The position numbers and the translations under genes are program-made. This document shows positions 1 through 8,174 of a stretch of DNA of 27,926 nucleotides, in pieces. Source of the DNA: Gammaproteobacteria bacterium (GTDB taxonomy: Bacteria > Pseudomonadota > Gammaproteobacteria > S012-40); the NCBI GenBank assembly GCA_029864945.1, contig JAOTSL010000006.1, positions 1 through 27,926 of the forward strand. The letters are read 5' to 3'. A model generated the notes under the pieces. That model saw only the letters and a program-made list of their open reading frames with translations. It did not search any database and was not told where the DNA came from. The first letter of the stretch is position 1; each line of letters opens with the position of its first letter.

Positions 1-811
1 TAAACATTTCTTCGAAAATAAAGTCAGTTATCCTGTCAGATGATACGTCTAAGCTAAATGTTTCCTCGACGCTGAGTGATTTCCGTATTCGATCCATTGA
101 TACCGGGCGATCATCAATGCCGTGGGCCATTAGGTGTAGATGTTTCCCATAATTACCAAAAAGCCTGATCATTTCAGTCTGTGAGTATTTTTGTATGTCA
201 CCGCAGACGGAGATATTCTTTTCTTTCAGTTTTTCTTCTGTTACTTTTCCCACGCCAAATAATTTTTTTACCGGTAGTTCGGTCATAAATTCGTTTGTCA
301 TTTGCGGTGTAATGACAAATTGGCCGTTAGGTTTATTCCAGTCGCTCGCAATTTTGGCAAGAAGTTTGTTAAATGAAATTCCGGCCGATGCGACTAGCTT
401 TTCTGTATCGTAAATTTCATCTCTAATTGACTGAGCAATACGAGTGGCACTACCGGCGTGTAAATCGGAATCCGATACATCCAGAAAGGCCTCGTCTAAT
501 GATAACGGTTCTATAATATCAGTGTATTTATTCAGTATTTGGTGTATTGATTTTGACGAGGCTTGATATTTTTCAAAATTCACGGGGACAATAATAAGAT
601 CAGGACATTGTCGGACTGCTTGTGAAGAGGGCATCGCAGAGTGAATGCCAAATTTTCTTGCTTCATAATTGCAAGTGCATAAAACGCCACGAGAATTGCT
701 TGCGCCACCCACCGCGACGGGCTTTCCTTTTAAAGAGGGATCATCTCGTATCTCGATGGCAGCGTAAAAACAGTCCATATCGACATGAATTATTTTCCGC
801 TGTTTATTCAT
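1..811 (-). CDS. dinB: DNA polymerase IV (Y-family translesion polymerase), 3' end cut by window edge
   Basis: The ATG is at 811-809 and the frame stays open to base 2, giving about 270 residues of a protein that is usually about 350. The N-terminus carries the Y-family palm motif VDMDCFYA: Asp11 is a metal ligand, and Tyr16 sits at the steric-gate position occupied by Phe13 in E. coli DinB. The second catalytic motif, SLDEAFLD, supplies the Asp-Glu pair. A helix-hairpin-helix-like stretch (LFGVGKVTEEKL) follows, then the start of the little-finger domain, which is cut off. The enzyme copies past damaged template bases at stalled forks without proofreading. It lies 21 bases downstream of the carbonic-anhydrase-like gene on the same strand, so it is probably the last gene of a gor-led operon. 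I see no LexA box directly upstream. Family assignment is firm; the C-terminal beta-clamp-binding tail is not visible. Confidence 0.95.
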   Translation of the reverse strand, partial: MNKQRKIIHVDMDCFYAAIEIRDDPSLKGKPVAVGGASNSRGVLCTCNYEARKFGIHSAMPSSQAVRQCPDLIIVPVNFEKYQASSKSIHQILNKYTDIIEPLSLDEAFLDVSDSDLHAGSATRIAQSIRDEIYDTEKLVASAGISFNKLLAKIASDWNKPNGQFVITPQMTNEFMTELPVKKLFGVGKVTEEKLKEKNISVCGDIQKYSQTEMIRLFGNYGKHLHLMAHGIDDRPVSMDRIRKSLSVEETFSLDVSSDRITDFIFEEMF

Positions 812-832
812 CGCTGAACAGTTACGTTATAG

Positions 833-1357
833 TTAGAGATATTGGTTTTTCAAATTAACATAATGTGTTGACGAAAAATGAAGATATTCAAGCTCTTTTT
901 TAGTTAACGCACGAGCCTGCTTAACAGGGTTTCCCAGGTATAAATATCCACGTTTAAGTGTTTTTCGCGGTGGAACAAGGCTTCCTGCGCCGACCATCAC
1001 TTCCTCTTCAATGATAGCTCCATCTAGCACAGTTGCCCCCATGCCGATGAGTGAAAAATTCCCAACAGTACAAGCATGCAATATAGCGCCGTGGCCAACG
1101 GTGACATCGTCGCCAATCACTAGCGGATGGCCGCCAGGATTAAATTCATTGTCTGAGGTGACATGTAAAATTGAGCCATCCTGAATGTTTGTGCGCTCAC
1201 CAATTGTAATGTTGTGTACGTCACCTCTAATTGCTGTCATTGGCCAAACCGACGAATCTTTTCCAATGCTAACCTTGCCGATAACCGTTGCATCGGGATC
1301 AACGTATGCAGTTTTATCAATACTTGGAAATATATCTTTAAACGCCCTTATACTCAT
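833..1357 (-). CDS. gamma-class carbonic anhydrase-like hexapeptide-repeat protein (YrdA/PaaY type)
   Basis: This 174-residue protein is a left-handed beta-helix of the gamma-carbonic anhydrase family. Repeated hexapeptide turns of the V-I-G-x type run from about residue 15 to 135 (for example ATVIGKVSIGKDSSVWP, where the SSVWP turn is typical). The three expected zinc-binding histidines are present: His65 in ILHVTSD, and His89 and His94 in VGHGAILHAC. A short helical tail with KELEYLHFSS follows. Proteins of this group (YrdA, PaaY, CaiE) assemble as trimers with metal sites between subunits. Some hydrate CO2, but many have no measured activity, so the substrate is unknown here. The start lies 5 bases after the gor stop codon, which suggests co-transcription with gor and then dinB. 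Confidence 0.93.
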   Translation of the reverse strand: MSIRAFKDIFPSIDKTAYVDPDATVIGKVSIGKDSSVWPMTAIRGDVHNITIGERTNIQDGSILHVTSDNEFNPGGHPLVIGDDVTVGHGAILHACTVGNFSLIGMGATVLDGAIIEEEVMVGAGSLVPPRKTLKRGYLYLGNPVKQARALTKKELEYLHFSSTHYVNLKNQYL

Positions 1358-1362
1358 AATGC

Positions 1363-2712
1363 TTACCTCATTGTTACCAGTTCTTCGCCACTTGTTGGGT
1401 GTATTGCGATCGTATCATCAAAATCTTTTTTGGTTGCACCCATCTTTATCGCTACAGCAAAACCTTGCATCATTTCATCTGCTGCCTGCCCAATAATGTG
1501 GCAGCCGATAATTTTTTCATGTGCCCCAACGGTGACTAATTTCATCGCGGTTTTTTGATCGTGTTCGGTCAAACTATAAAACATAGGTGTGAACCGGGTT
1601 TGATAAATCTTAACAGCATCGCCGTGTTTTTTTCTGGCCTCACCTTCTGTAAGCCCAATTGTGGCGATGGGTGGGTGGCTAAAAACTACCGAAGGAATAT
1701 TACTATAATCAACCTTCCTATCGGGTTGGCCACCAAACAGACGGTCACCCAGACGACGACCTGCAGCAATGGCAACAGGTGTTAATGCGGCCTGGCCGGT
1801 AACGTCGCCAATAGCATATACACCGGGCTGGTTTGTGTTTTGAAATTCATCTGTCGGAATATAACCTTGCTTATCAACATTGATATCTGCAGCAGAGAGA
1901 TTTAATTTATCACTCACCGGCCGCCTACCAATTGCCCAGATAAGTGAGTCAACATCGGTTATATGATGACCTTTTGCCCCTTTTATCGTTAACTGACCGG
2001 AATCAGTTTTGGTAATAGAGTCTAGTGAAATGCAGGACAAAATATTAATGCCGCTATTAATCATTTCTTCTGTTAGGGTTTCTCTTATCAATGCATCGAA
2101 GCGCCCGAGAATATGTTGGCCGCGAAGTAGTAACGTGACCTCGCTACCCAGTGTGTTTAGCACACCTGCAATTTCGACAGCAATGTAACCGGAGCCCACG
2201 ATGACTACGCGCTTGGGTTGTTGTGTTAATTCAAAAAAACCATCTGATGTGATACCAAGTTCCGCACCCTGAACTTCCGGAACGGTTGGTTCTCCACCAA
2301 CACTGATTACAATGTGGTCAGCGGTATAACGTTCACCGTTAACTTCAATTGTATTTTTATCGATAAATTTTCCAACGCCTGAAATGTGCTCGATATCTGA
2401 ATCGGCCAAATAATTGATATACCAGTCGTTGATATTTTTAATATATTCTTCGCGCTTACTAACGAGTGCTGTCCAGTCAAATCCTTTTTTTTCAATGTCA
2501 AAGCCGTAAGATGAGGCTATTTGCATAAAGTGATTGATATTGGCTGCATTCCACATGACTTTTTTGGGGACGCATCCGCGGTTTACGCAAGTGCCACCTA
2601 GGCGGTCAGGCTCAACGACAGCGCATTTTTTCCCGTATGATGCCGCTTTTTCAGCAACTGATAGTCCACCGCTGCCGCCACCTAATGCGATTAGGTCAAA
2701 ATGTTTGCTCAT
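1363..2712 (-). CDS. gor: glutathione-disulfide reductase
   Basis: This 449-residue cytoplasmic flavoprotein should reduce oxidised glutathione with NADPH. The N-terminal FAD-binding glycine motif is GGGSGGLSVAEKAA. The redox-active disulfide is in GGTCVNRGCVPKK, with Cys42 and Cys47 at the same numbers as in E. coli Gor. The second dinucleotide fold begins GSGYIAVEIAGVL. It is followed by an arginine-containing segment (LLLRGQHILGRFD) rather than the acidic residue of NAD enzymes, consistent with NADPH. The second FAD contact is YAIGDVTG. The C-terminal catalytic His-Glu pair is in HPTSGEELVTMR. The length matches the family (about 450). An AGGGA ribosome-binding site lies 6 bases before the ATG. 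It is transcribed divergently from prlC across a 125-base gap and appears to head an operon with the carbonic-anhydrase-like gene and dinB. Related enzymes such as trypanothione or glutathione-amide reductase are less likely. Confidence 0.95.
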   Translation of the reverse strand: MSKHFDLIALGGGSGGLSVAEKAASYGKKCAVVEPDRLGGTCVNRGCVPKKVMWNAANINHFMQIASSYGFDIEKKGFDWTALVSKREEYIKNINDWYINYLADSDIEHISGVGKFIDKNTIEVNGERYTADHIVISVGGEPTVPEVQGAELGITSDGFFELTQQPKRVVIVGSGYIAVEIAGVLNTLGSEVTLLLRGQHILGRFDALIRETLTEEMINSGINILSCISLDSITKTDSGQLTIKGAKGHHITDVDSLIWAIGRRPVSDKLNLSAADINVDKQGYIPTDEFQNTNQPGVYAIGDVTGQAALTPVAIAAGRRLGDRLFGGQPDRKVDYSNIPSVVFSHPPIATIGLTEGEARKKHGDAVKIYQTRFTPMFYSLTEHDQKTAMKLVTVGAHEKIIGCHIIGQAADEMMQGFAVAIKMGATKKDFDDTIAIHPTSGEELVTMR

Positions 2713-2837
2713 GTAATATCCCTACGAAGTTCTTGTCAGTATGAAGAATTGATGCACGCTCTAACTTACTATAACATTCTATTTATATAACTGTGATTTT
2801 AGAAACCGCGATTTCAGAAACTGAGAGTACTAATTAA
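2713..2837. promoter_or_regulatory. divergent gor/prlC intergenic region with a short direct repeat
   Basis: These 125 AT-rich bases must hold promoters for both gor and prlC. A near-perfect 12-base direct repeat (GATTTTAGAAAC at 2795-2806, GATTTCAGAAAC at 2810-2821) lies just upstream of prlC, 15 bases apart in register. A regulatory role is only a possibility. Confidence 0.35.
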
Positions 2838-4898
2838 ATGACAAACAATATTCTGCTAAATATGACCGGCTTGCCACCGTTTTCTAAAATTAATTTATCT
2901 GATATTGAGCCAGCAATGGATCAGGTGTTAAAAGAAAGTCGTGAGCAGGTAAAGCATTTTTTAGATGGCAACACTGCATATACGTGGGATAACCTAGTAA
3001 TGCCACTGGAGTTAATCGATGAGCGTATTTCGAGAATATGGTCCCCCGTTAGCCATATGAATTCCGTGGTTAATTCCGATGAGCTAAGAGAGGCATATAA
3101 TGCCTGTTTGCCAAAGCTCAGTGAGTATTCCACCGAGATGGGGCAAAATGAAAAACTGTTTAATGCCTATAAACAAATCAGTGAAAGTGACAACTTTAGT
3201 CAGCTGGATGAGTCTCAACAGAAAATTATTAACAACTCAATAAGGGACTTTCGATTGTCTGGGGTTGAACTTGTTGAAGAAGAGAAGCTGCGTTACAAAG
3301 AAATTATGCAGGAGCTCTCAAATTTAACCAGCAAGTACGAGCAAAATTTACTCGATGCTACTAATGTATGGAAGAAAGAAATTCAGGATGTACATTTGCT
3401 TGACGGTTTACCTGAGTCCTCAAAAGCCCTTGCTAAACAAGTGGCCGAAAATGAAGGAAAAGACGGTTATTTACTGTCATTAGAATTTCCGTCTTATTAC
3501 CCCATCATGTTATATGCTGATAATCGAGAGTTGCGTGAAGAAATGCACAGGGCTTATTCCACTCGCGCATCGGACCTAGGAGACACTCAGTGGGATAACT
3601 CGCCCTTAATGGATGAAATCATACGGCTTCGCCAAGAGTCAGCAAAGTTATTGGGGTTTAATAGTTACTCAGAACGTAGTTTGGCAACAAAGATGGCTGC
3701 GAGCACCGGTCAGGTTCTTGGTTTTTTAAATGATTTAGTTGAAAAGTCGCTTCCTGTTGCAAAAAAAGAACACGAAGAGTTGCAGGCTTTTGCAAAAAAA
3801 GAGTGCGGCGTAGATACCCTAGAAGCCTGGGATGTGCCATATTTTAGTGAAAAGCTGCGTGAACACACCTACGCGATATCACAGGAAGAAATTAAGCCAT
3901 ATTTTTCAGAAGATAATGTCTTAAGTGGTTTGTTCTCAGTGGTAAATAGACTATATGGGCTTGAAATCGCCGAGCTGGACTCAATTGATACTTGGCATAA
4001 AGACGTTCGTTTTTTTGAAATCAAAGATAGTCATGGTGAGTTACGTGGCCAGTTTTATTTGGACTTATATGCCAGACCAAATAAACGCGGTGGCGCATGG
4101 ATGGATGACTGCCTGACGCGATTAGTGATTGATGACCAAGTGCAGGCGCCGGTCGCTTATCTAACTTGTAATTTTTCTCCACCTATTGGTGATTTGCCTG
4201 CTTTATTTACGCATACAGAAGTTATTACGATGTTCCATGAATTTGGTCATGGCTTGCATCATATGTTAACTAAAGTAGATTACCCGAGTGTGTCGGGAAT
4301 ATCTGGCGTGCCGTGGGATGCGGTAGAATTGCCAAGTCAGTTTATGGAAAACTGGTGCTGGGAAAAATCTGCACTGGATAATATGGCCAAACATTATGAA
4401 ACTGGTGAGCCACTGCCTGATGAGTTATTCAATAAAATGATAGCAGCGAGAAATTTTCAAGCTGGTATGCAAATGGTTCGACAGCTAGAATTTTCGATTT
4501 TTGATTTTCGTATTCATGCGGAACTTTTTAAAGAGACGGGAAAAGAGACGACAGAAGCGAATGGTGCAGGAATTTACGAAATTTTAAACCAGGTGAGACA
4601 GAAAGTGGCCGTAGTAAAAGCGCCGGAATTTAATCGCTTCGCACACGGGTTTTCACATATTTTTGCTGGTGGATACGCAGCAGGTTATTACAGCTATAAA
4701 TGGGCCGAAGTTCTTTCAGCGGACGCTTTTTCATTGTTTGAAGAAGAAGGGGTATTTGATCAATCGGCAGGTAAACGTTTTCTGGAAAATATTCTCGAAA
4801 AAGGTGGCTCTAAAGAACCGATGGATATGTTTGTTGCGTTTAGAGGGCGGGAGCCAAAAATAGAAGCGTTGTTAAGACATAGTGGAATAACTGCTTAG
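2838..4898 (+). CDS. prlC: oligopeptidase A (M3 family zinc metallopeptidase)
   Basis: The 686-residue length is close to the 680 of E. coli PrlC. The thermolysin-like zinc motif HEFGH is at residues 467-471, inside the M3 family signature MFHEFGHGLHH. The third zinc ligand is expected in the downstream segment WDAVELPSQFMENW, at about Glu497. The rest of the sequence has the long all-helical N-terminal half typical of M3 peptidases, and no signal peptide, so it should act in the cytoplasm. Oligopeptidase A degrades short peptides, including cleaved signal peptides and products of ATP-dependent proteases. It is monocistronic: a divergent gene lies upstream and a strong terminator starts about 30 bases after the TAG stop. 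Dcp (dipeptidyl carboxypeptidase) is the nearest alternative in the family, but the length and end sequences fit PrlC better. Confidence 0.95.
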   Translation: MTNNILLNMTGLPPFSKINLSDIEPAMDQVLKESREQVKHFLDGNTAYTWDNLVMPLELIDERISRIWSPVSHMNSVVNSDELREAYNACLPKLSEYSTEMGQNEKLFNAYKQISESDNFSQLDESQQKIINNSIRDFRLSGVELVEEEKLRYKEIMQELSNLTSKYEQNLLDATNVWKKEIQDVHLLDGLPESSKALAKQVAENEGKDGYLLSLEFPSYYPIMLYADNRELREEMHRAYSTRASDLGDTQWDNSPLMDEIIRLRQESAKLLGFNSYSERSLATKMAASTGQVLGFLNDLVEKSLPVAKKEHEELQAFAKKECGVDTLEAWDVPYFSEKLREHTYAISQEEIKPYFSEDNVLSGLFSVVNRLYGLEIAELDSIDTWHKDVRFFEIKDSHGELRGQFYLDLYARPNKRGGAWMDDCLTRLVIDDQVQAPVAYLTCNFSPPIGDLPALFTHTEVITMFHEFGHGLHHMLTKVDYPSVSGISGVPWDAVELPSQFMENWCWEKSALDNMAKHYETGEPLPDELFNKMIAARNFQAGMQMVRQLEFSIFDFRIHAELFKETGKETTEANGAGIYEILNQVRQKVAVVKAPEFNRFAHGFSHIFAGGYAAGYYSYKWAEVLSADAFSLFEEEGVFDQSAGKRFLENILEKGGSKEPMDMFVAFRGREPKIEALLRHSGITA

Positions 4899-4926
4899 TT
4901 AATCTGGCAAATTGTTAAGCAGATAG

Positions 4927-4960
4927 AAAAGGCAACTGATTATATCAGTTGCCTTTTTTT
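4927..4960. terminator. bidirectional rho-independent terminator between prlC and the acyl-CoA ligase gene
   Basis: GGCAACTGAT (4931-4940) pairs perfectly with ATCAGTTGCC (4944-4953) around a 3-base loop. The stem is flanked by AAAA on the left and a run of seven T on the right. It can therefore end prlC transcription on the plus strand and, with the A-run read as T, serve the convergent gene on the minus strand. Confidence 0.92.
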
Positions 4961-4964
4961 ATTA

Positions 4965-4996
4965 TCCTAGAATCCGCGATCTAACTGCGGAATCTA
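4965..4996. repeat. imperfect inverted repeat next to the acyl-CoA ligase stop codon
   Basis: CCTAGAATCCGC (4965-4976) and GCGGAATCTAGG (4985-4996) form a 12-base stem with one mismatch and a loop of about 8 bases. The arms end 4 bases beyond the stop codon of the minus-strand gene. There is no T-run directly after it in either direction, so it may be an mRNA 3'-end stabilising hairpin placed ahead of the true terminator. Confidence 0.55.
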
Positions 4997-4999
4997 GGA

Positions 5000-6538
5000 T
5001 TATGCTGGCTCTGCTGTTTTCTCGGCTTTAAGCTCACGCTTCATAATTTTCCCCGTCGCATTTTTAGGTAAACTATCAACAAAATGAAACTTTTTAGGGA
5101 CTTGGTATCGCCCGAGTTTGTCGCGACAAAAATGTCGCATGTCAGTTGCACTGAGTTCTTTTCCGGAAGTGGTCACCAGGTAAGCTACAACGATTTCTCC
5201 GTGTAGGTTATCTTGCTGGCCTATCACTGCGCACTCAGCTATATCCGGGTGTTGATATAATACTTCTTCGACAATTCTGGGGTATACATTCATGCCGTTG
5301 ACAATGACTAGGTCCTTTATTCGATCAACGATATAAAAATAATTATCGTCATCGCGTTTACCTAAGTCACCGGTACGAAACCACTCGCCAAAGAAAGACT
5401 CTTTAGTATCTTCATCCCTGTTCCAGTAGCCCTTCATCACATTCGGCCCCCTAACGCACAGTTCGCCGATTTCACCGTTTTTAAGATCATTACCCTCGTT
5501 GTTTTTAATGCAAACTTCAACATGACTAAGGGATGGCCCGACGGAAAGCGTTTTGCGTATACCATGTATCGGGTTCACATTGGTTACTGGTGAGCATTCG
5601 GTGGGCCCGTAACCTTCGTATATAAGTATTCCAAATTTATCTTCAAATTTTTTCATCACTTCTTCAGGCATGGCGGCGCCGCCTGAAACACAAAATCGCA
5701 AGCCGGACAATTTACTGACTTGTTTTTCGTTCATATTTAGCATCACGTTATACATGCTGGGTACCGCGCATAAAATTGTGCCACCACCTTGCTCTATTGT
5801 ATTGGCTAGCAGTTCCGGGTCAAATTTTGTGACGGGTAAAATGGTGAGCCCTCGAAGTAAAGGTGTAAGCATGCAAACCGTTGAAGCAAATGCGTGAAAC
5901 ATGGGAAGCACGGCAACTAACACGTCTTTACCGGGAATCATTTTTACGGTCTCAAGTACACTCTGGGTATTGCTTGCCAGATTGTGGTGGGTAAGCATCG
6001 CGCCTTTGGGTTTTCCGGTGGTGCCAGATGTATATAGAATGGCTGCCAAATCAGCCAGAGGGTCAAGCTCAACATCTGGTGCGTTACCAGGTTGTGTAGC
6101 TATTTCACTAAAATTAAGGTCATTGTTTTCTGGAATGGCAGAACCAATGCAAATAAAACAATTGAGTGTAGAAACCTGATCGCGGAAGGCCGTAACGGAT
6201 TGGTCAAAAACTTCGTGGTAAAACAATCCCTTCGCACCGCTATCATGTAATAGATAAGTTATTTCTTTTGGTGTTAATAACAAATTGATTGGTACTACGG
6301 TTGCCCCTGATTTAATTATTGCCAGGTAGGCAATGGCAAATGCATCGGAGTTTATGCAATATAACGCGACCCGATCACCTTTGTTAATACCGTTTCCAGC
6401 AAGTGCCGCGGAAACGTTATTGCTCAGATAATCAACAGTTTTGAAGTCTGTCTTTTTACCCATAAAATCAATTGCGATGTGCTCTGCATATTTATTGGCG
6501 GTTTGCTGAAATATTTCTGGTATGCTGAGGACGTCCAT
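5000..6538 (-). CDS. long-chain fatty acid--CoA ligase family protein (AMP-forming)
   Basis: This 512-residue member of the ANL superfamily activates a carboxylic acid as an acyl-adenylate and then transfers it to CoA. The phosphate-binding loop is YTSGTTGKPKGA (169-180). The adenylate-binding motif is GYGPTE (309-314). The hinge motif TGDLGKRDDDNYFYIVDR is around 389-406, and the catalytic lysine is Lys497 in PKNATGKIMKREL. The domain order is the usual large N-terminal and small C-terminal domain. It is shorter than E. coli FadD (561) and resembles the compact medium/long-chain acyl-CoA synthetases. Substrate chain length cannot be read from the sequence, so I give no symbol. A GGGAG ribosome-binding site precedes the ATG. 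It is divergent from an alpha/beta hydrolase gene only 63 bases away, which hints at shared lipid or ester metabolism. Confidence 0.92.
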   Translation of the reverse strand: MDVLSIPEIFQQTANKYAEHIAIDFMGKKTDFKTVDYLSNNVSAALAGNGINKGDRVALYCINSDAFAIAYLAIIKSGATVVPINLLLTPKEITYLLHDSGAKGLFYHEVFDQSVTAFRDQVSTLNCFICIGSAIPENNDLNFSEIATQPGNAPDVELDPLADLAAILYTSGTTGKPKGAMLTHHNLASNTQSVLETVKMIPGKDVLVAVLPMFHAFASTVCMLTPLLRGLTILPVTKFDPELLANTIEQGGGTILCAVPSMYNVMLNMNEKQVSKLSGLRFCVSGGAAMPEEVMKKFEDKFGILIYEGYGPTECSPVTNVNPIHGIRKTLSVGPSLSHVEVCIKNNEGNDLKNGEIGELCVRGPNVMKGYWNRDEDTKESFFGEWFRTGDLGKRDDDNYFYIVDRIKDLVIVNGMNVYPRIVEEVLYQHPDIAECAVIGQQDNLHGEIVVAYLVTTSGKELSATDMRHFCRDKLGRYQVPKKFHFVDSLPKNATGKIMKRELKAEKTAEPA

Positions 6539-6601
6539 CTATTTCTCCCGAAATCATTATTTTTTTAATAATAGCCTGAAAAAAAACCAATTACACCTAT
6601 C

Positions 6602-7444
6602 ATGCAAATTAAAGCGATATTGTTGCGAATAACTATTAATAGTCTGGCCAGATCGCTGCCGTTTATATCTGCACGTATAAGCTACCAGCTATGGACTCGT
6701 ACATACCGCCACAAAATGCCGGAAAAGGAATTGGAGGTTTTTAATAGTGCCCTTAAACAAAAAATTGATGTAAACGGGGCAGATATAATGACTTATGTAT
6801 GGGAAGTTGGAGATGATCCCCCAACCGTTTTATTGCTTCATGGCTGGAATGGAAGAGGGACTCAACTCTCTTTTTTTGTAAAAGAGCTCCTGTCAGCCGG
6901 TTATGGTGTGGTTTCTTTTGATGCGAAAGGCCACGGATTGAGCGACGATAATCATACAAATGTACAGGAATCAGTGGCAATAATAAAAAAATTGACAGAA
7001 ATACACGGTGTTTTTTTTGCCATGATTGGTCATTCGTTTGGAGCCATGGCGGCGGTAAATGCGATAAATCAAGGAGTGGCTTGTCAAAAATTTATCGGAA
7101 TAAGTCCACCAACTGAATTTACGGCCCTTTTACAGGCTTTTTCTGATTACATGGAATTAACTAGTCAAGCGAGCAATGTACTTAAAAAGTATGTGTTAAA
7201 TATATACGGAATAGCGTCATTTGAAGATATCTCCATTACGGGGATTGCGCCTGAAATGACAATCCCTTGTCTGATAATTCATGATAAAAATGATGATAAA
7301 GTACCTTTGTCTCAGGCTCAAAAAGCGGTTAAACGGTGGCCGGGGGCTAAATTGCATATTACGGAAGGTTTGGGGCATATTCGAATATTGCATAAACCGC
7401 CAGCATTGGAGGCTAGCCTTAACTTTTTAAACTCTGGTTCGTAA
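6602..7444 (+). CDS. alpha/beta hydrolase
   Basis: This 280-residue protein has the alpha/beta-hydrolase fold. The oxyanion-hole segment is LLLHGWNGRG (77-86). The nucleophile elbow is GHSFG with Ser145. The acid is probably Asp228, in IIHDKNDDKVP, and the catalytic base is His259 in GLGHIRIL. The FDAKGHGLSD segment after strand 4 is common in esterases and lipases of this fold. There is no convincing signal peptide, although residues 5-25 are hydrophobic with basic residues and might associate with the membrane. The substrate is unknown; an ester, thioester or lipid is likely given the divergent acyl-CoA ligase gene. The last codons and the stop lie in a 13-base tandem repeat that continues downstream (see the repeat entry), which may have altered the C-terminus. 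Confidence 0.88.
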   Translation: MQIKAILLRITINSLARSLPFISARISYQLWTRTYRHKMPEKELEVFNSALKQKIDVNGADIMTYVWEVGDDPPTVLLLHGWNGRGTQLSFFVKELLSAGYGVVSFDAKGHGLSDDNHTNVQESVAIIKKLTEIHGVFFAMIGHSFGAMAAVNAINQGVACQKFIGISPPTEFTALLQAFSDYMELTSQASNVLKKYVLNIYGIASFEDISITGIAPEMTIPCLIIHDKNDDKVPLSQAQKAVKRWPGAKLHITEGLGHIRILHKPPALEASLNFLNSGS

Positions 7445-7485
7445 TTCTGGTTCGTAATTCTGGCTCTTAATTTTGGTTCAAAATA
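7434..7485 (+). repeat. 13-base tandem repeat, four units, spanning a stop codon
   Basis: Two exact copies of CTGGTTCGTAATT (7434-7446, 7447-7459) are followed by a diverged copy (CTGGCTCTTAATT, 7460-7472) and a further degraded one (7473-7485). The TAA stop of the hydrolase gene falls in the first unit. Decay of the copies away from the gene suggests local slippage-type duplication. Confidence 0.85.
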
Positions 7486-7521
7486 GTGGTGTTTAATGGT
7501 TGTAGGTTAGGGTTCTGTTTA

Positions 7522-7530
7522 TGATAAAAT
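7522..7530 (+). promoter_or_regulatory. candidate extended -10 promoter for the RRM protein gene
   Basis: TGATAAAAT fits the extended -10 form TGn-TAAAAT. No good -35 lies 17 bases upstream, as is common for extended -10 promoters. Transcription from here would give a leader of about 100 AT-rich bases before the ATG at 7637. Confidence 0.4.
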
Positions 7531-7636
7531 GCGCGGTCTCGTTTAGATAAAGCAATTTGTAATATATCAATTAATAGTCAAAACAATAAAATAAGTACAA
7601 TTTCACGTTCATATTAAATATAAAAGGTTTCACTTA

Positions 7637-8119
7637 ATGTCAAAGTCAGTTTCTCTCGTTAAATTAATTTCAATTTCAGCGTTATTTTCCGCTATTGGGT
7701 ATTTATTAGTAAATTATGTCGGTTTTGGTGTGAAAGATGATGGTGCAATTTGTATTGCCCTTGGTCTATTAATCGGTATGTTGATCGCTGCATTTATGTT
7801 TGCAGATGTCAAAATGCCAGAGGCGAAAAAACCGGTTCCGCGCAAAAACAATGCAGATGCAAGTCGCGTAATGTCCATTTTTATCGGTAATCTTGCCTAT
7901 AAAGTACGCGGCAGACAATTAGCTGCTTTATTTGAACCTTTTGGTGAGATCCAGTCTTTACGCATTGTGAAAGATCGCGAAACAGGAAAAGCTAAGGGTT
8001 TTGGATTTATTGAAATGAGTGAGCGTGATGCTTTAAGTGCGATAGCTGAACTTGATGATAGTGAGTTTTTTGGTCGCAATCTCAAAGTCAGTGAAGCTAA
8101 TTCTCAGAAAGTAGATTGA
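7637..8119 (+). CDS. membrane-anchored RRM-domain RNA-binding protein
   Basis: This 160-residue protein has two parts. Residues 6-28 and 36-57 are hydrophobic and predict a two-helix membrane hairpin. A basic, proline-containing linker (MPEAKKPVPRKNN) leads into a complete RNA recognition motif from about 79 to 155. RNP2 is IFIGNL (81-86) and RNP1 is KGFGFIEM (120-127), with the aromatic residues that stack on RNA. Short bacterial RRM proteins are usually soluble; here the RRM would be held at the inner face of the cytoplasmic membrane. It heads a co-oriented group with a rhomboid protease and a TerB-like protein. RNA targets are unknown. An internal ATG at 7871 would make a soluble RRM-only form, but I see no ribosome-binding site for it. 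Confidence 0.9.
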   Translation: MSKSVSLVKLISISALFSAIGYLLVNYVGFGVKDDGAICIALGLLIGMLIAAFMFADVKMPEAKKPVPRKNNADASRVMSIFIGNLAYKVRGRQLAALFEPFGEIQSLRIVKDRETGKAKGFGFIEMSERDALSAIAELDDSEFFGRNLKVSEANSQKVD

Positions 8120-8174
8120 AGAAATACCCACTGCACTGTGTTCCGCTCAGTTTTAGTTTACTGTCGCTGGCTAG

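Noticed and set aside
1185..1558. Two overlapping open frames of 103 and 114 codons on the plus strand
   Set aside because: Both are antisense to the carbonic-anhydrase-like gene and gor, which have clear motifs.
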